The position numbers and the translations under genes are program-made. A model generated the notes under the pieces. That model was not told the origin of the DNA. It ran no database searches and saw only the letters and a program-made list of their open reading frames with translations. A stretch of 64,000 nucleotides of DNA from Methanobrevibacter sp. (GTDB taxonomy: Archaea; Methanobacteriota; Methanobacteria; Methanobacteriales; Methanobacteriaceae). This document shows, piece by piece, positions 1 to 8,972 of the stretch (its first letter is position 1; each line of letters starts with the position of its first letter). Location: positions 17,418 through 81,417 of the forward strand of contig JAGCBE010000102.1 in the NCBI GenBank assembly GCA_017652345.1, written 5' to 3'.

Positions 1-513
1 TTCAAATGAGAAATTGAATGTCAATTGACAAGGTGAATCAGTTTGAGCATCAAGATTGTAAAGTGAATAGTTTACAATTTTACAATCTTTAAAAACATAT
101 TCATACACGAATTTGTGTAATAGATTATCAGCGACTTTTATCTTGATTGTATCAATTTTATTGTTTTGTAGATAGTTTGCATAGTTACTTCCTAGACCAT
201 CATTATTGAAGTTTTGGTTTAATTTATAAACGATATTATTTAAGAAAAATTCTTCTTTTGGTTTATCAATTGTATCGTAGAAAGTCAATGAAAATTCTTT
301 ACAGCTATCATATTTTGGAATCAAGAATGTTTGTGATATATTACCATAAGTATATAAGTCTTCTTCTTGTTCAAATTTAGGAATTGTGAATCCAGTACAA
401 TCAGTATATTCTACAAAATTAGATGATTCTTTAAACTTAATGTAGACAGCAAATGCATCAGACAATTTAATGCTTTTCACTGCAAAGAAATTATTTAATA
501 CATTAAGAGCCAT
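1..513 (-). CDS. Tail-tube-like/baseplate protein, C-terminus beyond window
   Basis: This is an open minus-strand frame starting at ATG 513 and running off the left edge, with 171 residues visible. It begins MALNVLNNFFAVKSIKLSD and ends here in a strand-rich stretch (KIVNYSLYNLDAQTDSPC). That alternating style is seen in T4 gp19/gp54-like tail-tube-fold proteins. It lies 1 nt downstream of the stop of the neighbouring tail gene, so it belongs to the same tail/baseplate operon. Assignment to the tube fold is inference from sequence style and context; the C-terminus is not visible. Confidence 0.55.
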   Translation of the reverse strand, partial: MALNVLNNFFAVKSIKLSDAFAVYIKFKESSNFVEYTDCTGFTIPKFEQEEDLYTYGNISQTFLIPKYDSCKEFSLTFYDTIDKPKEEFFLNNIVYKLNQNFNNDGLGSNYANYLQNNKIDTIKIKVADNLLHKFVYEYVFKDCKIVNYSLYNLDAQTDSPCQLTFNFSFE

Positions 514-514
514 T

Positions 515-1645
515 TTACAATTCCATTACCTCAAACTTTGCACCATTTTGAATTAGTGTATCAATGTTAGAATAAGTTCTCCAACCTTTTTGCTGGAAGT
601 CAGATGTATATGTCAATTGTCCTGTTGAATCACGAGATACAATCACAACGTGACCATATAGTTCTGCTAGAGTATCACCAGGAACACCATCATTAATATT
701 TGAAACTCTAACTATGAATGATTCACCATTTTTAAGGTTTGCTGCTTTTTTATCAATTTCATTAGCCCTCATTTCAACTGGTTTAGAACCAGCAATAGCA
801 TAAGTATTTCCATTTCCATGTGCAGCATATTCATCTTTACCTTCAACAATACTAACAGCAAGTGAAACACCTTCAGCACAGCGACCACCAGATGTACCTG
901 AATAATAGTCAGTGTGTTTTCTCAAATATTCCGTAACTTGTGATAGATTTGTAGTGTCAATACCAGCATTCTTCATACGAGTTCTTAAATCTCTTATATT
1001 GGCTTGTCTAAAGCTAGAAGCATTTGTACTAGAACCATTTGTAGGTATTTTCAAATTACCATATTTGAAACTTGTATTTTCTTCATCAATTACAAGTTCG
1101 TTAATATCCAATCCATTAACTTCTCTACGGATTTGACCTTGAACTATCTTGTCATTTGTGAAATGTTCTATGACAGAATCCACTATGAATGTAGCACTAA
1201 TTTTTACAGCTTGTGCTTGACCATCTCGTTTGAATGATGGTTCTTCATAATTACTCAAATGACAGACATAACCTTTTTTGGATATTTCCTTTTGGAAGTG
1301 TTCATCGTATTGAGTAATGACAATAGTCAAGAAATACGGACATCTTGAAAAACTTTTACCAACCAATTTATCCAAGAATTTAGAAACAAGCATGTAATCA
1401 GTTTCTTCAAATGATACTTCAAGTTTTCGTTCACCTGGACTGAATGTAGGATTTGACATTAGAACATCACCGAAGAATGAAAATCCATTAGTATTTTCAA
1501 TACCCATTTTTGGCAATGTTACATCTGTAACACAATAAGATAAGTGTTTTTCGTAATCACCGAGCAAGCCTGCATACCATTCTGTTTTATAACGGAATGG
1601 TAACTTTGGTCTTATCTTATAAAAACCTACAACATTCAGTGACAT
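515..1645 (-). CDS. Tail/baseplate protein with C-terminal CHAP/NlpC-like peptidase domain
   Basis: A 376-residue protein. The first ~180 residues look like a tail-tube/baseplate beta domain. From about residue 230 there is a cysteine-peptidase-like module: GGRCAEGVS (candidate catalytic Cys), then ELYGHVVIVSRD (candidate His) and a strand-rich end. This is the order seen in CHAP or NlpC/P60 peptidoglycan hydrolases. T4 also puts a cell-wall hydrolase on its baseplate hub (gp5), so a wall-piercing role during infection is plausible. I use ATG 1645, because a longer reading from GTG 1687 would cross the late promoter at 1650-1657. The start then lies only four bases after TATAAATA with no SD. 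The peptidase family is inferred from motif order only. Confidence 0.6.
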   Translation of the reverse strand: MSLNVVGFYKIRPKLPFRYKTEWYAGLLGDYEKHLSYCVTDVTLPKMGIENTNGFSFFGDVLMSNPTFSPGERKLEVSFEETDYMLVSKFLDKLVGKSFSRCPYFLTIVITQYDEHFQKEISKKGYVCHLSNYEEPSFKRDGQAQAVKISATFIVDSVIEHFTNDKIVQGQIRREVNGLDINELVIDEENTSFKYGNLKIPTNGSSTNASSFRQANIRDLRTRMKNAGIDTTNLSQVTEYLRKHTDYYSGTSGGRCAEGVSLAVSIVEGKDEYAAHGNGNTYAIAGSKPVEMRANEIDKKAANLKNGESFIVRVSNINDGVPGDTLAELYGHVVIVSRDSTGQLTYTSDFQQKGWRTYSNIDTLIQNGAKFEVMEL

Positions 1646-1649
1646 ATTA

Positions 1650-1657
1650 TATTTATA
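1650..1657 (-). promoter_or_regulatory. T4-type late promoter TATAAATA
   Basis: A perfect TATAAATA on the minus strand, four bases before ATG 1645. It sits back-to-back with a plus-strand copy at 1660-1667. The spacing implies a transcript starting at or beside the start codon. Confidence 0.75.
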
Positions 1658-1659
1658 AC

Positions 1660-1667
1660 CATAAATA
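1660..1667 (+). promoter_or_regulatory. Late promoter variant CATAAATA
   Basis: CATAAATA followed by GTATAT and then ATG 1674. The same arrangement (AATAAATA-GTATAT-ATG) precedes the gene at 40430 on the other strand. No SD fits between promoter and start. Confidence 0.65.
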
Positions 1668-1673
1668 GTATAT

Positions 1674-3227
1674 ATGGGAATATTCACAGTAGATAAAAAA
1701 GTATTAGAACAAAGACGAAAAGAAGAAGCTATTAGTAGAGGTAACCAGCAACAATGGTCTAAAGAATCTGACCCTAGTAGTGTTCCTAATTTCGGTTCTC
1801 AGGCGGAAGCTAATGCTTATTATGCAGGTTTACAAGCAGGTAAAACTGCAGATAAAAATGATAAAATGATGACCGGTGGTAAAACACCTAATGCTGGTGG
1901 TATAGCTAATGAAGTCAAAAAGGAAACTGTTAAAGCACAAATCAAAAACAACAATAAACCTCTAACAAGTGAACAGCAAGATGTCGCTCGTAAAAAAGGC
2001 GAAGAACAAGCAAAAATAAACTATGAACAACAGAAAAAAGAAGTTGAAGCTAAAACGAAATTAAAATCTACTCCAGCCAAACCAATCAAAAATGAAAAGA
2101 AACAAGAATCAGATATATCTGTAGAATTATTGCGTGAATATGGTAATAACTTATTTATGTTATATACTTATGACCCATCATTTAAAACCGATAAGAATAA
2201 TGGCTTGGTTGAAATGTGTGGTGTGTTGAAAGAACTACCACCATTTTCTATGAGTCAAGCTGCATGGACAACAGGTCCTGCAGCATCATTGACAGATATC
2301 GTAAAAGGTTATTTGTGTTCCGATTTAATGGAAGTGATAACAACAATTGGTGGTAATGACCGTTCATTCAATGCTGTTGATGAAACATCAGATAGAACTT
2401 ACAATGGAACTAATTCTGTAACATTCCCATTGAGTTTTAGAATTTATACAACACAGACAATTGGTTCTAAACAATTAACACCTTGGCAAACATGGGTAAA
2501 GTTATTGTCATTGTTTGCTCAACCAAGTATTGCTTCCAAAGTCAATATCAATTCAATTGGTAACAATGTTGTCAATGGTGTATTAGGTGGTATTGATAAA
2601 GCAACAAGCTTGGTAAATAGTACTGGAAATATTTTGACTTCACAAAAGGATTCAGCAAAAGGACTTATCAATGCAATTGGTGATACGATAGAAGATGTGG
2701 TAAACGAAGCCCAAGTATTGGTAACAACAAGAGACGATGAAAATCGTGTAGGTGGACCTGCTAATTTGAAAAATTACTATGGTGCTAAATTGTGGAAACT
2801 TAGAGTATTACCTGGATTAATTCAAAGACCTTTGATAGTTGTAATTGAAGGTTGGGGTGTGACATTCTCTAAAGAACGAAACTTGGATAATAGTCAGCCA
2901 ATCTATTTAGATTTTACAATCAATTGTAAATTAGACCAAATACCAAATGCTGGTAATTGGATGTACTATTTGGATAGAAGAGCCAATAAAGCAGGCTATT
3001 TCTATGATAGAAGTAATCTAACAGAACAACAGAAGAAAGCTAGAAAAGCACTTGGTGGAACTGCAAAACCAGACACAGACTATACTTGGGAACAAGTTGA
3101 AATATTGGATATACCAGAACCACAAACAGTTACGAAAGATGGTGAATCGTATATCCTTTATTATGAATGGGTAAAATCAGGTGAATTTAATAGCAATGTT
3201 TATAGGTTGAATGAAATAAGAATTTAA
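1674..3227 (+). CDS. Baseplate/tail-tube cap-like structural protein
   Basis: A 517-residue protein and the only plus-strand gene in the tail cluster. The first ~150 residues are Lys/Gln/Glu-rich and probably disordered or coiled (KKGEEQAKINYEQQKKEVE). The rest is a folded strand-rich domain with conserved-looking patches such as NLFMLYTYDPSF, TFPLSFRIYTTQTIGSKQL, PWQTWVKLL and LIVVIEGWGVTFSKER. These resemble gp48/gp54-type tail-tube cap and initiator proteins. It overlaps the convergent gene at 3224-4240 by 4 bp and has its own late promoter at 1660. Exact identity is not established; a baseplate role is inferred from neighbours. Confidence 0.5.
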   Translation: MGIFTVDKKVLEQRRKEEAISRGNQQQWSKESDPSSVPNFGSQAEANAYYAGLQAGKTADKNDKMMTGGKTPNAGGIANEVKKETVKAQIKNNNKPLTSEQQDVARKKGEEQAKINYEQQKKEVEAKTKLKSTPAKPIKNEKKQESDISVELLREYGNNLFMLYTYDPSFKTDKNNGLVEMCGVLKELPPFSMSQAAWTTGPAASLTDIVKGYLCSDLMEVITTIGGNDRSFNAVDETSDRTYNGTNSVTFPLSFRIYTTQTIGSKQLTPWQTWVKLLSLFAQPSIASKVNINSIGNNVVNGVLGGIDKATSLVNSTGNILTSQKDSAKGLINAIGDTIEDVVNEAQVLVTTRDDENRVGGPANLKNYYGAKLWKLRVLPGLIQRPLIVVIEGWGVTFSKERNLDNSQPIYLDFTINCKLDQIPNAGNWMYYLDRRANKAGYFYDRSNLTEQQKKARKALGGTAKPDTDYTWEQVEILDIPEPQTVTKDGESYILYYEWVKSGEFNSNVYRLNEIRI

Positions 3228-4240
3228 ACCTTTTCTTCAGCCAATGTTATAATATTCTGGTTCAACAAATCATAAACATATTTGTTAGATAGAGTATATC
3301 TTGTTTCAAGAGATACTTTAAAGTTGCACCATAAAGGCTTAGGTAATTTATTTTCTTCATCCCAAGTAAATTGAACAGATGGTGTACAAGAAAAACTGGT
3401 AACAATCCAATCAACAAGACCAGTAATAATATTTTTAGAACCACCAGATACTATGTTGCCAATTAGATTACCTTTATCATCAATGCGGTTGTGAGAAAAT
3501 ATCTTATCACCAAATGAGAATATTGTAGTGAAATTACCATTGTTTCTACCTAAGATACTCTTGTTAGCAATATCTTTGTACAATCCATTGGCTGCATTTA
3601 CCAATCCACCAGCATAAGCTGCAGCGGTTTCAGTAAAAGATACATCAGCTTTATTTGCATCTTTAACAGGTGTTTTCAATATGTTTGTACCAGCTTCATA
3701 AATTTCTGAACCTGTTTCAATGAAACCGCCAACAGCTCGTTTAAAAAGGCCTACAGCATCTGAACCCATTTTGATTGGTTTAATAGGAGAGCATATATGG
3801 GTTAAGAATTTTAAGGCATCAGTGTAATTGGTACCTGCTGTAGAATTTTCGTTATATAACTTAAATGTTAAATCAATTTTTAATGGTTGTGAACCTTGAA
3901 CTTTTTGTTGTGTCCAAGCATCAGTCAATATCATTGGCTGGAAACCTTGTTCACTCTGTCCAGCAAATGCTTTGAATATCTTACTATTAATCATAGTAGA
4001 AATTGCTTTACCAAGTTTTGCACCACCTGCATCAGTCCATTCTGTTGTAAAATTCAATGATAGATTTTCGGTGGATATGCCATGAAATCCAAAGATACCT
4101 TCAAATCCTGGACGCCAATACAATTTGTTGTTCTGGTAATAATCGTTACGATATAGTTCAAGAACAAAATAATTATTTTGTCCTATAAAAGTATTTTTAC
4201 CTTCATTTTTATTTTGAGAAGAAATTATTTGAAGTCCCAT
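3224..4240 (-). CDS. Putative baseplate tail-tube initiator/cap protein
   Basis: A 338-residue protein. It is strand-rich at both ends (NYFVLELYRNDYYQNNKLYW at the start; PSVQFTWDEENKLP and FKVSLETRYTLSNKYVYDLL at the end). The middle is helical and Ala/Gly-rich (residues ~165-235). The C-terminal pattern resembles the tube-like domain of gp48/gp54-class proteins and of its convergent neighbour at 1674-3227. It lies 2 bp downstream of the tape-measure gene. Function is inferred from position and fold-like pattern, not from a diagnostic motif. Confidence 0.5.
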   Translation of the reverse strand: MGLQIISSQNKNEGKNTFIGQNNYFVLELYRNDYYQNNKLYWRPGFEGIFGFHGISTENLSLNFTTEWTDAGGAKLGKAISTMINSKIFKAFAGQSEQGFQPMILTDAWTQQKVQGSQPLKIDLTFKLYNENSTAGTNYTDALKFLTHICSPIKPIKMGSDAVGLFKRAVGGFIETGSEIYEAGTNILKTPVKDANKADVSFTETAAAYAGGLVNAANGLYKDIANKSILGRNNGNFTTIFSFGDKIFSHNRIDDKGNLIGNIVSGGSKNIITGLVDWIVTSFSCTPSVQFTWDEENKLPKPLWCNFKVSLETRYTLSNKYVYDLLNQNIITLAEEKV

Positions 4241-4242
4241 AA

Positions 4243-5904
4243 CTAACCCTCAAGAGACCATGTAGAAGGACTTCGTCTAGTTGTATTTTCTGTTGGAACA
4301 GTATTGTTTGCAATCTTATCAACACCACCACTCATTTTCTTCAAAATGTTGATAATTTCAGTACTATTGTCTTTTTGATTTACCATTACATTTATTGGCT
4401 GCAATTTTGTATCAGCTGCAACACCAGTACCAACATCAGCAACTTTGTTACCGATTTTGATATTGTTTTTTGAAATTGATATAACAGCAGTCTTAATTTC
4501 AGATAACAATTGAATTGTATCAGCTCTCATGTTATCAAAACTTTCTGTCAATCTTTGGAAGGAATTTTCAGGTATAACAACTGTGGATTCAATTGTTTCG
4601 TTGTTAGGCGTTTGTTTTATAACATCTTTGAATGAACCCCATAGGTTAGATAGACCTTCTTTAATTGTTCTACCTGTTTTTTCTACAATATCCATTGCAC
4701 CAGTATTATTTTTCTTCATTGAATCTTCAATGAATTTGTTATTTACCTTTTCAAAGAATCCAAATGTTTTTTCGTCAAATTCTTTATTGCGTTTCAATGT
4801 TGGGTTAATGAATGATGTCTTGAAGTTGTTGTAAACATTTGCCAATTCTGATTTAGTTTTTGCTTTATCAGACAGTTTCATTTTTTCTTTTTGTTCTTTT
4901 GGTGCAAATGTATTAGAAATTTTACCAGCAACTTTTGTAAATCCATTAGATATTGTAGAAATTGGACTATCAAAGAATTTGGCAACTTTATCAAATATGA
5001 CATTTACGACTTTAAACATCTTTTCATAAATGCCAAGATAGCTACTAATAACATTTGATATTGAAGTCAATACAGTCTTTATCGGTCCACCAATTTCATT
5101 TCGTAACCAAGTCAGAGTATCGCTTACAATCGTTATAATAGGCGATATAAGCGTTTCTAATGTTTTGCATAGCAAATAACCTAGACCAAGGATTGATGCA
5201 CTCAGAATCAAAACTGGAGGTGTTAATCCCATAGCTAGACCAATACCGAAACCAGGACCACTAAAGAACCAAGAAACTGTTGCAGCAATTTTATCAACTG
5301 CTTTAGCAATTTTTCCATATACTTGTCCAACAGTAGCTTCTTTACCTTTAATTTTATTCTTATTTTCTTGTTTTAGTTGTTTTTTCAAGTCTTTAGCTTC
5401 AATTACTTTTCTATTCTTTTCAGCCTTTTTCCATTGCTTACGCCAATATCGTTCTGCAACTTTTTGCTGACGCATCCAGACTTTTTCGGGACTATACCAG
5501 TTTTCAAAGAATTTTCTCTTCAGTGTTTCTAAGTCTTTACCAACGAATTTTTTGACTTTGTTCTTTACTTCACCGAATTTGTCTTTAATTGCACTAAATG
5601 CTTTGAATACATTTAGATTTGAAAATGCATTTGTGAGTTTGTCTTTCAATCCACTAAATGCTGAACCAATGTTACTAAAATGAGATGCAAATGATTTAGC
5701 ACTACTTGTGAAGATATTTCCAATTTTATTTTGGAAACCTTTGAAATCAAATAGTTTACCTGGTTTTGCCATTGTAGCAAAGCCATTTCTCAAATCTTTT
5801 TGGACTGAAGTTTTGAATGACTTAACAACAGATAACTGGTCTTGTGCGACCGCTAACTTTGCTTTATCCATTTCAATTCTAAGGTTTTCTAATCCTTCAG
5901 CCAT
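4243..5904 (-). CDS. Tape measure protein (gp29-like)
   Basis: A 553-residue protein with the build of a short tape measure. It has an amphipathic Ser/Phe/Lys-rich N-terminus (SFASHFSNIGSAFSGLKDKL), a Trp/Lys/Arg-rich middle (WYSPEKVWMRQQKVAERYW), and one strongly hydrophobic stretch at ~212-250 (FGIGLAMGLTPPVLILSASI). A long helical C-terminal half follows. T4 gp29 is of similar length (~590). In the virion it would set tail length and perhaps insert into the membrane. GAGGTAT precedes the ATG and TATAAATA lies at 5921-5928. Confidence rests on composition, hydrophobic segment and position among tail genes. Confidence 0.65.
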   Translation of the reverse strand: MAEGLENLRIEMDKAKLAVAQDQLSVVKSFKTSVQKDLRNGFATMAKPGKLFDFKGFQNKIGNIFTSSAKSFASHFSNIGSAFSGLKDKLTNAFSNLNVFKAFSAIKDKFGEVKNKVKKFVGKDLETLKRKFFENWYSPEKVWMRQQKVAERYWRKQWKKAEKNRKVIEAKDLKKQLKQENKNKIKGKEATVGQVYGKIAKAVDKIAATVSWFFSGPGFGIGLAMGLTPPVLILSASILGLGYLLCKTLETLISPIITIVSDTLTWLRNEIGGPIKTVLTSISNVISSYLGIYEKMFKVVNVIFDKVAKFFDSPISTISNGFTKVAGKISNTFAPKEQKEKMKLSDKAKTKSELANVYNNFKTSFINPTLKRNKEFDEKTFGFFEKVNNKFIEDSMKKNNTGAMDIVEKTGRTIKEGLSNLWGSFKDVIKQTPNNETIESTVVIPENSFQRLTESFDNMRADTIQLLSEIKTAVISISKNNIKIGNKVADVGTGVAADTKLQPINVMVNQKDNSTEIINILKKMSGGVDKIANNTVPTENTTRRSPSTWSLEG

Positions 5905-5920
5905 TTATATACCTCATTAG

Positions 5921-5928
5921 TATTTATA
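5921..5928 (-). promoter_or_regulatory. T4-type late promoter TATAAATA
   Basis: TATAAATA on the minus strand, 16 bases before the tape-measure ATG, with GAGGT between. It sits just past the stop region of the upstream zinc-finger gene, so it opens a second transcript. Confidence 0.75.
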
Positions 5929-6745
5929 GCCAGAATATATTATTAAAATCTTTAAACTCTTCTGTTTCAACAATATTTGAATGTTCTTTGTAATGTTCGG
6001 TAACACATTGACCTTCAGCAGAATATTCTTGACCATCAATGTATGACATTGAATTGTCAGTAATTAAGTTGTCTTTCGTGTTAATGAATCTAGGTTTTGT
6101 TCCACCTAACCAAGAATTTCGTTCACCTTCCCAATCAAATTGATGAACTCTATCTTTTAGTTCTTGAACATAATTTTTATATTCTTCTTCTTTAGTTTGT
6201 TTTATGATTCTTTGTTCTTCTTGGAATTTTCGTTCTTCAGCAATTTCTTTAGCTTTTACTGCTTGTGCAGCACAGATACCAGAACAATTTTTCGCATAGC
6301 CTTGTAGAAAATTGTAATATGAAGTTGGTTTACCACATACTACACATTTGCCTTCTTCAGGCTTTTTTAAGTATTTGTCATAATATTCTTTTTGTGTTAA
6401 TCCATGAGTCTTCAAATGATATACGAATTTTTGTGAGAATGAATTTTTATTTGGACCTTCAATAGTGAATCCACATTCTTCACATTTCATACTCATTTTT
6501 TCATCGTGTTCGCCAATCCATTTATTGCGACAAGTAAAACTGCAATATTTCTTATAACCATGCTTTAAATCTATGAATGTTGTTTTGTTACCACAGTAAA
6601 GACATTTTCCTTCACCTTCCTGTGCAATATATTTTTCGTAATATTCTTCAGGTTTAATCTTATGATAATTAACAATATGAGACACCAATCCATTATTGGT
6701 TAAAATGTCTAGTCCACATTCTTTACATTTGTAAGTTAACTTCAT
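5924..6745 (-). CDS. Zinc-finger protein of the tail cluster, function unknown
   Basis: A 273-residue protein with four Cys-rich modules in the first ~160 residues. They are CKECGLDI with a following HIVNYH, KCLYCGNKT with YCSFTC, CEECGFTI with HLKTH, and KCVVCGKPT with NCSGIC. So C2H2-like and CxxC...C-type fingers alternate. A basic coiled stretch (~165-195) and an aromatic tail ending NNIFWL follow. Similar fingers are found in phage DNA-binding or homing-endonuclease accessory proteins, but no nuclease motif is visible. Its place between tail genes could mean an assembly role. The start overlaps the upstream stop by one base (TAATG). Confidence 0.5.
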   Translation of the reverse strand: MKLTYKCKECGLDILTNNGLVSHIVNYHKIKPEEYYEKYIAQEGEGKCLYCGNKTTFIDLKHGYKKYCSFTCRNKWIGEHDEKMSMKCEECGFTIEGPNKNSFSQKFVYHLKTHGLTQKEYYDKYLKKPEEGKCVVCGKPTSYYNFLQGYAKNCSGICAAQAVKAKEIAEERKFQEEQRIIKQTKEEEYKNYVQELKDRVHQFDWEGERNSWLGGTKPRFINTKDNLITDNSMSYIDGQEYSAEGQCVTEHYKEHSNIVETEEFKDFNNIFWL

Positions 6746-7326
6746 TATTCATCGTCCGTCATTAAATCCAAATCAATATATTCTACTTCAAATGTTACTG
6801 TAAAAGAAGCAATTTCTGAAGTGCTGAATTGTAATTCCATACTTGATAGATTGTTTAGAATACAGTGTCCAAAAGTCATTTTTGAAACTAATGCACCTGT
6901 GTTATCAAAATTTAACACATCAATAGCATCAATACAGTCCATTCGGACTAATTCTTCTCCTTTGAGACTTGTTTTACCACAAGTCATACCATGACGCATA
7001 TAGTACAACCAAGCATAAAAAGCATACCAATTTTGTTGGTTTTCACAAACTTGGAAAGTAATAGTAATTGTCTGTAATTCTCTTTTACCAATTGTGTTAG
7101 GATGCTTTTGTTCTTCATGCATATAGACAGATTTTAGCATTGGAATAGAAAGATCAGGAACAGTGAATGACTGAATGTACAAGTTCAATAAATTCATATT
7201 GAATTTGTGACCGGTAAAGTTAGGAAAATTAGAGAAACGAACTTGATATTTGTTCTTGTTATAGGTATTAATTTCTTCTACAAAATCTTGACCAGTAGAA
7301 TTTCGTATGTCAACTTCTTTTTTCAT
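6745..7326 (-). CDS. Tail-tube-fold baseplate protein
   Basis: A 193-residue protein with the pattern of gp19-like tube domains. It has an early strand-loop (YQVRFSNFPNFTGHKFNMN), then TITITFQV, then the helix YAFYAWLYYMRHGM. It ends with paired strands MELQFSTSEIASFTVTFEVE and IDLDL. It differs clearly from the main tube protein at 15624-16214, so it is probably a tube initiator or baseplate ring component. It is translationally coupled: its ATG overlaps the stop of the upstream gene, and its own stop overlaps the next start. Confidence 0.6.
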   Translation of the reverse strand: MKKEVDIRNSTGQDFVEEINTYNKNKYQVRFSNFPNFTGHKFNMNLLNLYIQSFTVPDLSIPMLKSVYMHEEQKHPNTIGKRELQTITITFQVCENQQNWYAFYAWLYYMRHGMTCGKTSLKGEELVRMDCIDAIDVLNFDNTGALVSKMTFGHCILNNLSSMELQFSTSEIASFTVTFEVEYIDLDLMTDDE

Positions 7327-8969
7327 TATATACTTGCTCCGAAAGCAACACGCTTTTTACGAATAATTGGTTTAGTATCGTCTGTTATTTCAATTTCTTG
7401 CTGCATTAATGTTACATCAACATCGTCAGATATACATTCACCTCTATATTCAAAATATGTAATAGGAACAGCACTAAATGTTTGTGTTGTTAATCCACTT
7501 GTGAATATTACATAGTCTGAATCATCATCGTTTACCAATTTGACTTTATCGTAATCTAATGTGAAATTTCTTTCTCCAGATTTGGAAGGATTTAACACAT
7601 CAATAGTTGTACCTGTAACTAGATATGAAGGAATGAATGCAGATGCGATAACACCATATAATGGAGTATGAGTTCCTGCTGAAGTAACACTAGAAACTAC
7701 ATTCTTTTCACCATTGTAATATGAACTATAAGATGCCGAATATTCACAATTATGGTTATTCACATACAACATATCTTGCTTATATCCTTCATAGTATGGA
7801 TAACCATATCTATCAAGCCAATAATTATCAGCATTACAAGCTGGACATTCTATTCCACCGCTTTCCGGTGGATATACAAGATAACCTTCACCACTACACA
7901 AAGGACATGTTTTAAATTTACCATTTATTGCAGATGGTATCTGTAAATCTTCTTGATTGCCAAATCTAAAGAAATCACTTATCTTGAATTTTGGAGTGAT
8001 ATATGCATTGAATGAAATATTGTGAGTAGAATCCAAACTCAAAGCAACAATAGCCATTGAGAAACCAACTCGTTCAGTATAACTTTGTGACAATTCATCA
8101 TAGTAACCACTTGGATTGATTGAACTTTGACCTCTAGCAGTCATTCTAAAAATCAATTTATTGTCTTCTAACCAGAATTGGAATCCATTTTGAATTAGTG
8201 AATAATCGTCTGAATTATTGTAATCAGCAATATTTGAATAATATCGTTCTGTCAAAATTGGATGTGGTTCACCATCGCAAATTGTAACTGCTTCAGGGTC
8301 TTCACCTGTACCACCACAATAATTACATTGATATTGAAGTTTGAAACCTTCAGAACTAGGAAGATAGTAATACAATCTTTTTGGATTTGATTTTAGATAG
8401 TATAATGTTGTTAATTTTTCTTTATCACTATCTAATTCTGTATATAAAGGGTCACTTGATGTTATTATATCTGGTAATGAATTTACACCTTTTTTAACAA
8501 TCTTATATTGTTTTCTTTCATTACCTTCATAGTAATAATATTCATTTGTGTTTTCAACATTGTAAAGACCTGGATATTCTACAGGTCCTTCCATTTTATC
8601 CCATATTTCTGGAATATCAACATAATCAAAAACACCATTAACATTCTGTTTTAGTTTAGAAACTTTTATAATATATTCATTAGTTCTACCAATAGGATAA
8701 GTATCACCAACCCATTTAGTACCATTACAAGCTGGACATGGTAAACCAACCATTTCAATTTCGTTATTACTTATTGAAAGTGTAGGCATTGTATCTTTTT
8801 CATAAGCATCATCAATTTCATCAATGTCTTCTCTACTGATATAGTGTTCAAACATATCTTTAATTTCAATTCGGAAATCTGGGTCTTCCAAATTGATTTC
8901 AGATAAGTCTGATGTAATAGTACCTTTTAGTACCCATTCACTTTCATTTTCAAGCTGTACATTAATCAT
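7326..8969 (-). CDS. Baseplate-operon protein with DnaJ-like zinc ribbons
   Basis: A 547-residue protein containing at least four CxxC knuckles of the CxxCxGxG kind. They are CPACNGTKWVG (~residue 77), CNYCGGTGED (~215), CPLCSGEGYL (~355) and CPACNADNYW (~380). These resemble DnaJ or tail zinc ribbons. Between them are Tyr/Asp-rich strand regions and a segment of GFSMAIVALSLDSTHNISF type. No enzyme motif is seen. It sits directly between the gp6-like wedge gene (3 bp upstream) and a tube-fold gene, so it is probably a baseplate wedge or hub component whose fold is held by zinc. The family is not recognised. Confidence 0.5.
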   Translation of the reverse strand: MINVQLENESEWVLKGTITSDLSEINLEDPDFRIEIKDMFEHYISREDIDEIDDAYEKDTMPTLSISNNEIEMVGLPCPACNGTKWVGDTYPIGRTNEYIIKVSKLKQNVNGVFDYVDIPEIWDKMEGPVEYPGLYNVENTNEYYYYEGNERKQYKIVKKGVNSLPDIITSSDPLYTELDSDKEKLTTLYYLKSNPKRLYYYLPSSEGFKLQYQCNYCGGTGEDPEAVTICDGEPHPILTERYYSNIADYNNSDDYSLIQNGFQFWLEDNKLIFRMTARGQSSINPSGYYDELSQSYTERVGFSMAIVALSLDSTHNISFNAYITPKFKISDFFRFGNQEDLQIPSAINGKFKTCPLCSGEGYLVYPPESGGIECPACNADNYWLDRYGYPYYEGYKQDMLYVNNHNCEYSASYSSYYNGEKNVVSSVTSAGTHTPLYGVIASAFIPSYLVTGTTIDVLNPSKSGERNFTLDYDKVKLVNDDDSDYVIFTSGLTTQTFSAVPITYFEYRGECISDDVDVTLMQQEIEITDDTKPIIRKKRVAFGASI

Positions 8970-8972
8970 ACA

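Noticed and set aside
1645..1687. Longer start (GTG 1687) for the tail/peptidase gene
   Set aside because: It would place the late promoter inside the coding region and has no SD; ATG 1645 fits the promoter spacing seen at other genes.
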